From Meandrina meandrites (Eukaryota; Cnidaria; Anthozoa; Scleractinia; Meandrinidae): a stretch of 64,000 nt of DNA. Position numbers and translations under genes: made by a program. Positions 1-12,600 of the stretch are shown here, piece after piece. The stretch covers positions 4,602,001-4,666,000 of the forward strand of contig OY855906.1 in assembly GCA_963693305.1 (NCBI GenBank), written 5' to 3'. The notes under the pieces are model-generated. The model made no database searches and was not told the DNA's origin. It was given only the letters and a program-made list of their open reading frames with translations. How positions within the stretch are numbered: position 1 is the stretch's first letter; each line of letters opens with the position of its first letter.

Positions 1-1869
1 TCATAATTCAATACACGTTTTGCTCGATCAATGAATCGAGACATAAACATAGCGCTGTCCTCCCGTAAAAAGGATGTTTTGGCTCCTATTGTTATTGGAG
101 TAATTAACCAATCAGAAACTGTTTTCATTTGGCAAGTTCCAGGGGGTGATAGAAAGGAAGCTTTTTGTCGCCTGCACAGCACAATGGTTGGTTCCAGAAG
201 TTTTAGACGGAAATTTTTAGTTTGTTGAAACAAGACAGATCATTTTGGAGTTGAAAACAGAAAGAAATAACTCTAAAGAATGATCGACCGTCGAAATGTG
301 GACATATAAAAATCATTTTTCGAGTGGAATCGAATCCTGATTTTCAAAACACGTCTTTATCTCGTCATGCTTCAACCCAAACCACGCCGGCTATTTCAAA
401 CCTTGTGGAAACGCACCACGGGTAAAGTAAATTACATTTTGTTATTCTGGAGTTTTAATTCAGTAAGATAGGTTTAACTGACTGGTTATATCGGCTTGTG
501 GACGTTAGCGACAACCGATTAGCAAAATTTTCAACCCCTTACAGAAACGTAACTTATATTTTCACACAAAACATAATAGGAACTCTGAGGGCAAATGTGC
601 CAGTTATCCCAGTGGAATAAAATTCCAGTTTGATCGGCGAGTCAGTACATTTTTGTTTTGCCCTCAAGTGCCATTATCGCGCAGAATTTTCAAGTTTGTT
701 GTTCGAACTCGCGCTCGACAGAAAGAGAGAATATTGCTGTAGCATTGTACCACATCTGAAATGACAATGTTGAATTTCGCTGTTAGGTGCCGGCATCATT
801 TCGAGCCGACTTATGATATTCTATGTGGTTCATGCACTCGTTATGCTGTACGTAGCGACATTTCGTTGCTTACAACTTCGTGCACGGCGGCAAGTCGTTT
901 GAACTGTATTTGAAATCTTACAAGAAAAAGGAAACCGGGCTCTGCTAACACTAATGAACAGTAAGCCTGTTCTATTACAACCGTTACGTGAAACAATTCC
1001 CATCATGATTTATCTTTTTCGCCTGCGAAATTCAGATCGAGCCCTCGGTGAAAACGTTTAGTCTTTGAAGTTGGGTTTTGACATCTCGCCATTTCTTGTG
1101 GGTGTGGTTGTGTCACAGAAAAACATTGTCGTGATAACTCGAACATCGTTGAGGTCGAGTGTCGAGACTGAACTTTGTAATCACATTTATGTAAGAAAAC
1201 TCTAATACAATAAAAAAATCTATACCAACCTTGCTTGGTTTGAATTCTGTTCTTGTTCTGTGGCCATAACAAGTCTAACAATCGCAGCGTAAAACTAATT
1301 ATTTCACACCGACCAGAAACACCTCTCGTCTGTAAAATCACATCGCGGGTAATTTATACGCTTGCAATATTGCTATATTTACTTATTTATACTGTTTTCG
1401 TCTGGTACTGCTCTGAACGTGACTTCCGTGTTGATTGAGGCGCTTCAGGGAGCAAGGAAGTCACGTACAGAGAAAAACGTTTTCACCTTCAGTACAAGGC
1501 TCTTTCACACACCCTGTTCAACATGCAAAACCAAGAGATAATGAAACTAAGCCGATTAGCTATGTCAAAATAATCATCATTCTATCCACTTAGAAACAAG
1601 ATCACAATAATCATTGTTCTATCCGCGCAGGAGATACGCTGAAATTTGAACGTTAATTCTCTCCATTTTTATTCTATTGAACGATTGTTTGCAGGAAAAA
1701 TACATCAGAAACCTGAAATAGTCACCCGAAAAACGTAGCGATCAGTTCATAGCTAATAAATACAAAAACATGTCCACATGCAATGCTGTAATGTGATTGG
1801 CTGAGCTTTCATACACTTTCAGTCATTTGCATAACCCAGTGAGGATGTATTTCGGCTACACAAGGGCGT
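1..1869. other. Non-coding stretch, no gene recognised
   Basis: Only short, unconvincing open frames occur on either strand. None shows a recognisable domain or a splice-site pair joining into a longer frame. Sequence is AT-rich with no strong repeat structure. It may be intergenic DNA or introns upstream of the polyketide synthase remnant, but no ketosynthase N-terminal exon could be found here. Confidence 0.5.
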
Positions 1870-2196
1870 TCTAAGAGGATCGTACAGGGGGGGGGGGGGG
1901 GGGGGGGGGAACATACTCTTTTATCCTGTTCTTGCTCTACAAAGAGTGTTTGACGTTACGATAATTATACGGAGGTCACATTTGAGGTCTCGCGTCTCAA
2001 AATCACGCAAAATTAAGTCAATAAAGTGGTGAAATCACGAATATCGGTTAAGTTATTAATTCAAGCTCTTCACGTGTCACGCAAAACCTTCCGGTCACGG
2101 GTCACGAAGAATAAATTTATTAAATTCACGTTTCACGGAAAATAAAATCAGCTAATCACGCGTCACGAGAATACCCCTGTACGACCCTCTTCTAAC
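1870..2196. mobile_element. Small inverted-repeat element (MITE-like) with a G23 run
   Basis: The left end (TCTAAGAGGATCGTACAGGG) is nearly the reverse complement of the right end (2177-2196), giving about 20-base terminal inverted repeats. A run of 23 G follows the left end at 1887-1909. The interior carries repeated TCACG-type words (2050-2170) and no coding capacity. It ends about 65 bases before the polyketide synthase exon. Confidence 0.6.
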
Positions 2197-2260
2197 TTTC
2201 GATATCTCAACTGCCCTAATGGCGCGCGCAAGTGAAATTGCCAAGTCAAAAACCAAATAG

Positions 2261-4358
2261 AAGAAATTTGTGCCAACTGTTAACATACATGTGCTGAATC
2301 CCAAACTAAAGCTGGAAGAAAAGGGGTTTGTTGTACAACAAACGAGTGAGCCCTGGATTAAAACGAACGGAAAACCGCGAATAGCAGCCTTAAACTCCTT
2401 TGGTTATGGTGGGTCAAATGTGCATCTCATCGTTCGTGAAGTTACGTCCAAACAAAACTATGAGGACGAAATCGTTGAACGTCTAAATTATGTTCTCACC
2501 TTAACTGCTCATTCACAAGAAGCTCTACGGAAAATGGCAGGACTCTACTCGGAATGGTTTAGAGTTAATGTCGGAGGTATCAATGAGCGCTTTGTAGAAA
2601 ATTTATGCTACTCTTTGAACGAACGCCGCAGCCAACTTCCACACCGGTTGGCACTTGCCTTTGAATCAATTGCAGAAGCATCCAAATCTCTGGCAGACTA
2701 CGCTGATGACTCCGTGGGATGGGATAAGTCGGTTTCTTATGCCCAACTAAAATCCAATTATGGAAAACTCGTTTTCATGTTTGGTTGTCAGGGTTCTCAA
2801 TGGTATGCCATGGGAAGACAGTTAATTGAATGTGAAGCTGTTTTCAGAGAAGCTGTTTTGACGGTGAATAACGTACTTAAGGATCTGGGTGTGACGTGGT
2901 CGCTCAAAGACGAGTTGATGGCGCCAGAAGACGCTTCAAGAATTGCAGAAAATTGTTTTGCTCAGCTGGCCACTTTTGCTGTCCAATACGCGGCTGCACA
3001 GCTGCTGATGTCCCGGAAAATCCATCCTTCCGCTGTTATCGGTCATGGTTTAGGAGAGTTTGCAGCTGCCTGTGTTGCTGGGATAATAACAATCACGGAA
3101 GCTGTTCAGTTGATCCTCGCTCGCTCTACTCTGCAGGATAAATGCTCCAATAATGGTCCTATGGCGGCTCTGCATGGGCATATCTGAAGAAAGGACAAGG
3201 GCATTACTAATTATCCTGAAGTTAAGTTCCACACTTGGGATCGCCGCAGTTAATGATGCGAAGAACGTGACAGTGTCTGGTAAATCCCAATCAATCGAGA
3301 CAATGGGCCAATATCTAACAATGCAAGCAGAAGATACTTTCTGGCGCGTTCTCGGAACAAAACGCGCATTTCACAGCAAACATATGGAACCCATAAAGAA
3401 GTCTTTTCAAGCAGCTATGAAACGAATTAAGGTAAAGCCTCAGCTGTCGAAAATTCCTATGTACTCTACTGTCGAGGGTGAAGTTCTCTCGGGTCAGCAG
3501 TTTAACGGCGATTACTGGAGGCGAAATATTCGCTGTCCAGTCCAATTCTATCCAGCTATGAAGCATCTGTTAAAAGATGATTACAAGCATATTATCGAGA
3601 TAAGTAGCCAGCCTATTCTAGCCCACTACGTGAAACAGATTGCTCTTCAAGAAAATCTTAAAGACCAAGAATTGCCAGTTGTCATGACAACTCTTCCTTG
3701 CAAAAGAGTACCTATACAAAAGTGCTTTCTTCAGAACGCAGTATGTAAGCTGTACACGCTTGGATTTCCCGTAGATTGGACGTGTGTGCAAACAAATCCA
3801 TCAGCTAGGTTTGTTCGTTCACTTAACTATCCATGGTTGGAAAACAGCTTTTGGTATCGGAAACGTCCACCCAAAACCATAATTTCTCCTCTTGCTGCTG
3901 AGAAAACCATAAAGAAGCAAACGCACCCATTTATAGGACAGGTGAAAATGACCGACCTATATTCAGGCTTGCATTGCCGGGAGACTGAGATTGACCTCCA
4001 CCACTTTCCAATTCTGAAGGATCACGCTCTTATTCAGGGAGGTACTGTGATGCCAGGATCTGCTTACCTGGAAATGGCCTTTGCGATGGTAAAGGACAAG
4101 TTCGTAGACGTCGCCGGCCTGGAACTTAGTGATGTAAAGCTCTCAAGTCCTCTTAAACTGCCTGAAACACAGGTATAATTCAATGCACTAGCTAGATATA
4201 GTGAGTCTAATCAAAATACTTGTTGCCAAGCAATCGACTGCATGTAAGGAACAAAATTAGCTGGTTTTTTATTATTGTTTTACCTTTACACTTCAGGTTC
4301 GGTCACTACGACTGCGACTTCGAAGACCGACAGAATTGACAAGGCTCAATTCCACCGA
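2261..4358 (+). pseudogene. Animal FAS-like polyketide synthase remnant (KS end, AT, DH start)
   Basis: Family: large multidomain synthases that condense acyl units in the cytosol. A first exon runs from a TAG acceptor (about 2261) to a CAG|gtataa donor (4172|4173). It encodes the ketosynthase C-terminus (NSFGYGGSNVHLIV), an acyltransferase (QGSQWYAMGRQL, AFHSKHME) and the start of a dehydratase (LKDHALIQGG, MPGSAYLEMA). A second exon starts at 4297 after CTTCAG and continues in phase (VRSLRLRLRR). A SINE interrupts it at 4359, and nothing further was found. The reading frame shifts by one base near 3175-3185, inside the acyltransferase. The catalytic motif GHSxGE reads GHGLGE, so the nucleophilic serine is missing. 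A typical enzyme exceeds 2000 residues; about 650 are left. I call it a pseudogene. A sequencing error could explain the frameshift alone, but not the serine loss or the SINE. Confidence 0.85.
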
Positions 4359-4535
4359 GCTTAAAATTTACCATCTTTATTATTTACTACACACATGATG
4401 ATTTCGACATTTGCTGATCCTAGCAGTATGCAGGACGCGTGTCACATATCAACCTAGTAAATGGCCCAGTTCACCATGAATCTCTTGTAGCTCAGTTGGT
4501 TAGAGTGCCCAATCTTTTTTTAAGCCTTTTCATTC
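4359..4535 (+). mobile_element. tRNA-derived SINE, family B
   Basis: Starts GCTTAAAATTTACCATCTTT and carries a tRNA-type A box (TAGCTCAGTTGGTTAGAGTG near 4488). A second copy at 28262-28500 shares the same start, the middle word CGCGTGTCACAT and the tRNA-like tail. The insertion point falls inside the second polyketide synthase exon. The right border is uncertain. Confidence 0.65.
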
Positions 4536-5697
4536 AGAGGTAGTCACGTGTCTGACCTGAGTCCTGCTCAGGTTACTCAACCTCCACATAATTGACCAAT
4601 CGCGGCGCGCGCACTATATGATAGATACAACAATAAACAACTAAACCTCCAATTGGCGCGAAAATATGCGTGTCATTATCTGTTCCGAGAGGCGAACAAG
4701 TTTCCGACAGGACCCGAGTAGGGAAGCCAGAGGAAAAACGAACTCGATGCTACTGTGTCCTTCAATTGTTTTCACGGTATCCGGTCACTTCGCTCTATGG
4801 TCAGATCGAGAAATGCTCTAGGTCGTTTATTTGGCCGTACTTAACTCAACACTTTACTGAACATGGAGCAAAGTCACTTTAGTTTGAGAGCGATATGACT
4901 TTTTCGATGGCGCGTTTGGGAGCGATCTGACTTTTGTTGGGAGCGATCTAATTGGGAGCGATCTGACCATGGAGCGAAGTGACCACAATTCATTTTCACA
5001 CCAAGCCTCTTAGTTTATGGCCTAGCTGTCAAACGTTAAAATAGTTATTTCAGATCTGGCGATCAAAAACCTTACGTTTCTGCATAAAAGGTTTAGTTCT
5101 ATTCAACTTCACAATTTCTTTGGGGCAAAAGCTAGACTGATGGACGTAAAAATGGAAGGATATTCCCTTGTTTTGGATTTGTCATGCGACGTTTTCAGAC
5201 AAATTTAACGTGAGGCAAATAAAATATTTGATGGAATTTTATCAGACACGCGTCGCCCACCGCCAATTTGTCGAATATTTCATATTCTGGACTAGAACTA
5301 GCTTGCAACTGAGGCTTGTGCAGGAAAAATCATTAGAGTTTTACATCATTTGCATTTGAAAAGAATCCCCACAAAAGCCTCGATTGCAAGCTTAATCCTA
5401 GAATATCAGCCTCTACGAAGCGAGTAATGCTTATTGCGAAGTTAACCCTGTCTGTGTATTAAAAAGGGCATAACTTAAAAATTATGCAATGTCATGCAAA
5501 TAATTTGGCTCGAATTGAGTCCGATTTGTCTTTAAGAGATGGTGTCAATTTTTTAATAAGACACATTTCATGCACTAAACACTCGAGCTTATTCCTGTAC
5601 TTCATATGGATGAAAAACTGTTTGTCGCGAGTACAGAACTCACTCCGTTCGGTCTGTACTCACGACCCCGGTCAAGATTATCCCACCTCCTGCTCGG
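4536..5697. other. Non-coding stretch with short local repeats
   Basis: No gene recognised. The word GGGAGCGATCTGAC and variants recur at 4905-4985 (at least four times). It resembles the GGGAGCGAAAC ends of the inverted-repeat element at 8633 and 52455. No further polyketide synthase exon was found. Confidence 0.45.
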
Positions 5698-5943
5698 TTA
5701 ATAAGAGCCAAGTATTGACTGGTTTGACAGGACAAATCTGCCTAACAACGGAATTCTGTTCTCGAATATAGCGACCTGGCCGGCCAGTTCTGACAAATGC
5801 AAAGCGCCCGAAGTGAAGATACCAGAGTTATCCAACAAAGTCACAATAGGATTTTCTTCAACCAATGCCGTGGTGTCGGCTTTGCTTTTGATTTCTCCAA
5901 ACTTCTGTTTCGTTATATCAATCTGACCTTTTACTACATATAT
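5698..5943 (-). CDS. Possible orphan terminal exon, function unknown
   Basis: An open frame of about 81 codons on the minus strand follows a plausible acceptor (TTCTTCACCAG, exon start near 5943) and ends in TAA at 5698. Composition looks protein-like (for example KFGEIKSK, LVEENPIVTLLDN, HLSELAGQ). I do not recognise a domain. No joining upstream exon was identified. It may be the 3' exon of a small gene, a gene fragment or chance. Confidence 0.2.
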   Translation of the reverse strand: MYVVKGQIDITKQKFGEIKSKADTTALVEENPIVTLLDNSGIFTSGALHLSELAGQVAIFENRIPLLGRFVLSNQSILGSY

Positions 5944-6125
5944 CTGGTGAAGAAAAATCATCAGTGAGCGTGTTTTGCAACCTTTCACGGTCAAGTTGGC
6001 CAAAAATGCTACTGAACATCATAGCAGAAATTACCGCTTACGAGACTCGTGTACAAGTTACTATGACAGTGCTGGTCAGTGGATTTCCGTATAACCTGTG
6101 ATAGGGCGTTTTGTTTTGTTTGTTT

Positions 6126-6142
6126 GGGGGGGGGGGGGGGGG
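6126..6142. repeat. Poly-G tract (17 G)
   Basis: Seventeen uninterrupted G on the plus strand. Similar runs occur at 1887-1909 and 18636-18658 (23 G each), 32929-32949 (21 C) and 60754-60771 (18 G). The length is likely to be polymorphic or unreliable in assembly. Confidence 0.9.
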
Positions 6143-6651
6143 TGAAAAGTACGGAGCGGGAGGCATGATCTCAGGTTAATTCCTGTATGATTGTGTATCC
6201 CCGTTGTAGTCCGCCATGTTGGAATGCGGGACGAATAAAAGGGAGTCCAGTTGTTTGCACTAGCATTTAGACTAGAGTACCGAACTAAGAAAACAAGAGG
6301 CTAAGCCGTAAATGACGTAAATTGATACTTTTAATACGACTGCGTCGCCTATTAAAATAGAAACCATCTTATTTAAAATTAAAAATATCTCAGATTTGTT
6401 TGGTGGAAACAAAGAGAAGCCACCAGAAAGTTATCATATTTCAATCATTTTTGTCAACGACAACAAAACGCACAAACTGTAAAGGTTGACAAGGAATGGA
6501 ATTAATTTGGGGCAGCCTCCATGAAATCTAACAGCCGAACAAAGGCAAAGGGTAACGAAATAGACCTTTTACTGCAGTTACAGTCGTTTTTTTTACTATT
6601 AAAACAATTTCTTTCTTTTTTTTTCGCAAAGTCTGACGTTAATTTCCTTGA

Positions 6652-9600
6652 TCAGTGATTGACGTTGCATAAAATTTCACCGGAGATAGGCCCGCGGCAA
6701 GTTGGACATCGGGAATCACCCTTTTTATGCGCAGTCACACATGTCCTACAGTACAACAAATGAGTACAGGGCATAATGATACAGTCACGTGGTCGTTCGA
6801 AACAAATCTGGCACAGCTGTGCAGCTCGGGATTCTTCCAGCTCCTTTTCTAATTCACGTATTCTTTCAGAACTTTTCGAGTCAGATGTCTCAGCTTCCTT
6901 CAATTTCTTTTCGAATTCCTCTCGTAGTTTCTGGCAATCCTGCTCGCGCTGAACGTTACAGATGTGGCGAATTTCACAAAGACTGGCCTGGTGTCTGCCA
7001 GACATCTCAATTTGTTTTGTTTTTAGCAAGTTTAGTTCATCTTTGAGGCTGAGGTTTTCGTCTTTCAGCTCAGTCGCGCATCCTTGTAAGGCCAAGAGCT
7101 GCGACCGAATGGAACTCATCTGTGACACCTTACCAGCAGTTTCCTTGTCAATTTTACAGGAAGAAAGCTGACCTGAAATTGATTAAAAGTAAACACGGCA
7201 CAATGTATCATTTTCTAGTGTGTTGTATCTCCAAATGACATCAGTTGATTTTAGTGTGGGAACCCCGTCCAAGTTGTCCTTACCTGCGAACAGGCGCTAG
7301 GCGCTCTTCCTTTCCAAGCGCTTCCGGAAAAAAAAAAGAGCAAGCAAAAAGCCCCGGACACTTTTCGGGCCCGCAAAACCATTTTTAGTTACCTGTATCT
7401 TAAAAACATAGAAGTGTATAGGCCTGAAACTTTGTATGAAGAGAACCTCGGTTCATATTAAAAATATCATGGAATTAAACAGCTCTGTAAGGTTTGAGAT
7501 TTTGTTATGGCTTTCCGGGTACGAAAACTTTTCGGGACTTTCGACAAAACGGTCCCCAGAGACTGGATCACAGTTAGAGTCGAGTTGCCCATGGAAGTTG
7601 AAATCATAGCAACTGTCTCAGAGGATTCAGGCCCACTTTAAATTGTATGAAATGAACGTCGAACAACCTCGTTGCCAACAAGGAAGACCATGAAAACGAG
7701 GATGTTTCCTCGCTGCATGGACTGAATCCAGAACTAACCTCGACCTTGCTCATACTCGCGGTACTCAGTGACACCATGGGGCCAAGTGAAGAGAACACGT
7801 CCGTCCAATGACCCTTCCTTCCATGTCCCTTCCTGAATGGTGCCATCAGGGAACTTCAAGGTCCCATAACCGGTCATTTTATCGTACTGCCATTGGCCTT
7901 CATACACAGCACCGGAAGCAAAAGTCATCTTTCCACTGCCGTGTCTAGCAACCAAAAAAAACAAACAAAAGGCATACCCTATTATAGGAAATTAACGCTC
8001 GTGTTAATTAAGGTATTGGAAATTAACGCGACTTAAATTAACGCGAAGGGAAGGAAAAACTACTTTCCAATAAAGAGGTCCTAAAATTTCAAAATGAAGG
8101 AAATTAATGCGACCACACAAAGAAACGGAACTTGTAGAGATAACAGGAACAAATTTGTTGTAACGCACTGTTAAAAACGAATCTCGCTACTTCGAGCCTT
8201 CTTTTCAGCGCCAACAATACCGGTGGATCTCCACCCTGGTAAAACAATCCTAAAAAATATCTAACTTAACGCTCCACTAAATTAAAGGCGCGGAAATTAA
8301 CGCTCACAAAAAATAACTATAATTAATAACTATAATTTCCTATAATAGGGTAATACTACGACCGTGTTCTGTTGCGACCATTAACTGGTTTCCGTTCTCG
8401 TTGTATTAAACAGAGATAAGTGAATAAGGAATGTTCAGTTAGAGACAAACCTCATGTTGTTTTTCCATCCACCAGTGTACAATCCATGTTCAGCAATACT
8501 TGGTTTATTACAAGGCAAGGAGAAAATAAGGCCTTCACCTTTCCCGTGTCTCTTGCCTGCAAACACAAAGTATCTCGTAAAGCGGAAGGAAACACGAATT
8601 TGTGATTCTTGGCAACCAATCATAAAACGGTAGCAGGAGGTTTCGCTCCCAACCGACTTCAGAGTACACTTACCGCGTTCACTCCCAAGTACGCTTACTA
8701 TCTAGAATATTTCTCGTTCTTTAAGCATGAGAAAAGCGTGACTACGTTAGAGATCGGTGGGTACGAACTCGGTTGGGAGCGAAACCTGCATCATTCCATA
8801 AAACAGTGCGAGCACATTTAGTCATTTAAATACGATTCTAACACATTCAAGGACTTCACAAGGCCACATAATACTGTGTGAACCTAGCAGGTCAATTCTC
8901 AAACGGCTCCACAAGTTAAATGAAAGAGTTGAGACACAACTTAGGACAGACCAGAAGGAAATCAACTTCCAAAGACAGAGAAGGAAGCTTTTACCTTTTC
9001 GCCAGTCTCCACTATATATAATCTTGTCTGTCACAGTTTTAAGGCTGCCATTGCCATGAGGAAGTTTTCGTTGAAAGCACGCCACACTGTTCACTGCTCG
9101 GATATTTAACGGGCGTTTATCTTCAGATATGTGTTGTATGACATCTTCGGTAGTGGATGCCTTGAGCTGTTGGCTGGTAAAAGGATTTCGTGCGTGGTTA
9201 CAAACCATTTTCGTTTTAAAAGCGATCTGTTCAAGCGCATACTGAACCGCCAGCATTTTGACTTGTGCCTCAGTGACTGGTGGCGATTCTGTGTAGGAAA
9301 AAAAGCACCTTGTTGTTAGCTGTTTACAAGAAAAAGATTGGAATGTCATGCTAGTGTAGTGTTAACAATTTATAAAATCCATTCAACTCTTACAAATCAC
9401 GTTTTGGTGTTTCCTTTCTTCGTAAACTTTTACATTCAAAACGGCTGAAACCCTCTTCTCAATAATGACGAAATGAAATTCTACTACTAAATGAAGATCT
9501 TTTAGATTTAAAATGGCACTCGATGTAAAACTCAAATTTTGATTAGATTGACATTTGGATTCACCCTACACTCATATGATTGTGCAACTTTATTTCGATC

Positions 9601-12600
9601 CATTATCTGGTGGAACGCTTCAACCATTTTGACTATCTATAACTCCAAAATTTTAACTCGTGACGCAGACCCTTCAGCCCTTTTACCTCTGATGTCAACA
9701 TAAAAATCCCCATAAAGCCTGGTTCGCAGTTGTGGATAAGCACAAGCAAAGGCAAGGGTATAAGAAACAGGTATGACATAAGCACAAACACAAGACAAGA
9801 AACGTATTTTAGAAGCATGGGAAATCAACACTTGCAGGAATGCGTTGAACCGTGATGACGGCATGCATCTGCCGCACGAGTTTTAAAATTTAGCCTTTGA
9901 GGGACAGAACGTAACTAGCTCCGATTTGCATAGTACAAGAACGTGCTTTTTACAAATTCCTTATCACTTTCCCCTGATGAAGGCTGAAGTTTTGGCCGAA
10001 ACGTTGGGATTTTCACGAAATTTGACTAACATTTTTACATTTTTAAACCAAAGTGACGCTTTTATTTCCAATCATGAAAAAGAATCTTTTCTTTCTTGTG
10101 CCCGTGCTTATGACAAGGAAGTGAGCCAGCTGTTTACTGACTCCTATCTTGCAATGTTGTGCTTACTATAAGAAGTGTAAATCAGATTTAACTGTTCTCC
10201 AGAACAAAATTCTGAGAATTACATCCATCATGGCAATCAGAATCAAATAGTTTGGGTTGCGACCTTTTAGCCCTGATATGTTATCCCACCTTGATTGTCA
10301 CAAGCAGATGAACCTTCTTCAGTGGTCAACAAGTTAACTGTGATCATTCTTTGGAAAAGTTCTCGTTGAATTTCTGTACATTGCATCAACGCCCCTAAGG
10401 GTCCTTTAAGCTCACACAGCAGAACCCCTGGATCATAATTTGGATTCTGTTCTGTGCTTTCCCCAGAGTGAGCTTCAGGAAAATCTGATGCATCGTTATG
10501 CCCAGAGGCGACATCAATTTGGCCCTCAGCAACAGCAGCATGCTGTCTTAGCTTGAGTAGCACAAGTCTATGGAGAGAGTTCTGGATTTGCATGCACTTG
10601 ACAACACTCTCAAGCAGAGAGTCCATAAGATGCTGTCCCTCTGAAACTCGACTCAGGGATTGTGCTGGCTCTTTTTTAACAACTGCGGGCTGTGACTGAC
10701 TAAATATATCAACAGGATCTGCAGTTGAGTGCGAGGTGAAATCGATGGTTGGAGTGAGTGAGAAGGTGTGTGATGGTAGCACTTCAGGACTGTCTCCATT
10801 GGAATCTGTGGACACTAGGAAAATTAAAATGTACTTAAAGAGAGGATTACTAACATTTTTGCGTCGTGTCAGGCCAAACAGCCAAACATAAATCACAATT
10901 TTTGGAATATCAACTTGTGTACAGCATTGTGCTAGCTGGCCAAATGAACTTGCAAAGTTTACTTGCACTTGCTCGTTAGTCACAAGTAAAGCCGTTCCAA
11001 CACTTTTGGTCAGATCTTCCCGCATGGAAGTGACACGAAGTGCAACAGGCAACAAGCATGGTCTGAAAGGGGAGCATTGTGTGATGTTTCGAATAACGGC
11101 TGATAGGAACGACACAAAGCCTCCTAGGCTGACGTTCTTCGGGCTCTTCAAGCATTCCTCTTGGGGGAAGGAAAGATTGTGTGAAGAGCCCTAAGAGCCC
11201 GAGGCGGCTTGCCTTAATAGCTTGTAATAAGATTGTTTTCCACCTGTACATCTTTCAGTGTTTTTTTTTCCTTGTTTTTGAATGTTTTGAGTCATTTGAA
11301 TGGAGAGTTTGTTATGCAGAACTAGTTACTTAAAACAGCATATATTTTATATTTTAAAGCTATGCTACATTTGTAGATGCAACCACTAAACTCTCTTTGT
11401 AACTAAATGAAGAAATTCCTTACTTGGGCTTGGAAACATCATTTCAACAGATGATTTGAACCAATATTCTGCCTGTTGATTCAGTACTCTTCTCCTACCT
11501 GCAGCCCTGATCATGTGGGAGCCGAAAGTTGAACTACACAGTAATAAAGGAAAAAAGAAAGAGGTAAGCCAAAGTAGGAAGGTAGGTACAAAGTCTGCAT
11601 ACGAGCCTAGTGGCCCATCAGGCCGGAGCTTATCCCAGTTTCCATAGCATGAAGCGACTAGGAGTATTTATTCTCCCCCCTGGATGGAATGCTAGTCCAT
11701 CGCAGGGTTACCCCCAGCAGTAAATTCACCGGTACCCATTTATACACCTGGGTTGAGAGAGGCCAAGAACACAATGCAGTGCCCCGGCCAGGGCTCAAAC
11801 CCTGACAGTTCAATCCAGAGTCTAACGCACTAACCATTAGCCCACCGTGCCTCCCAATACTAACAAGCAACAACCACCTGCCCTGACACACCTGAAATGT
11901 TGGCTAGAGTATAACTGGCGTTTGGCAGTTTAAAAATCTCATTCTTTGCCCGTTCATAATTTCTGTCAATTGAAAACAGAACTTCACCTTGGTGATGCAG
12001 ACCCAGGCTTTTTCAGATACTGGTAGTCTTCTAATCGCAACTCCTATATACAACAAGCGTAATTGGAGAATAAAAAGTACATTGTTGTGCTAAATGTATG
12101 TCAGCAATAAAGTGAAAGGCATGTACTTTCTGGCAGATCACATGTTACAAGAGAAATTAACAAACAGTTTAGATAAGAGAAATAATGGCATTTTTGAATA
12201 CACTGCATAAAATCAGATAATTTTGTGTCGTGTTTAATAGGTATTATAAAATGTTCGAGTAATTGCGTGCGCTGTGATTGGTCAGTTCGTGTTCATTATA
12301 GCTCCATAAAGCACGCTGTTTACATCACGCGTGTGCTTTATCGAGTTATAATGCACGCTGCTTATGTAATGAGTTTGAGCGCACGCTATTTCCTAAGCAT
12401 TTTATAAAAGAAATAAAAAACTTCATCCTCGTGCATTGCTGAGTAATATAAGCACTTGGGAATTTTTAAGAACACTCGAAAAGTGCGAGAAGCACTCGGC
12501 TGCGCCTCGTGCTTCTCTTTGCACTTCTCTCAAGTTCTTAAAAATCCCAGTGTGCTTATATAACTCAACAATGCACTCGAATGCGCTTTTTATTGCTTTA

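Noticed and set aside
4484..4530. Possible tRNA gene
   Set aside because: Only an A box is recognisable and it sits in the same SINE family.
8822..9349. Whole 175-codon frame as one exon
   Set aside because: Only 8995-9288 lies between good splice sites and fits both neighbouring phases; the rest is intron read-through.
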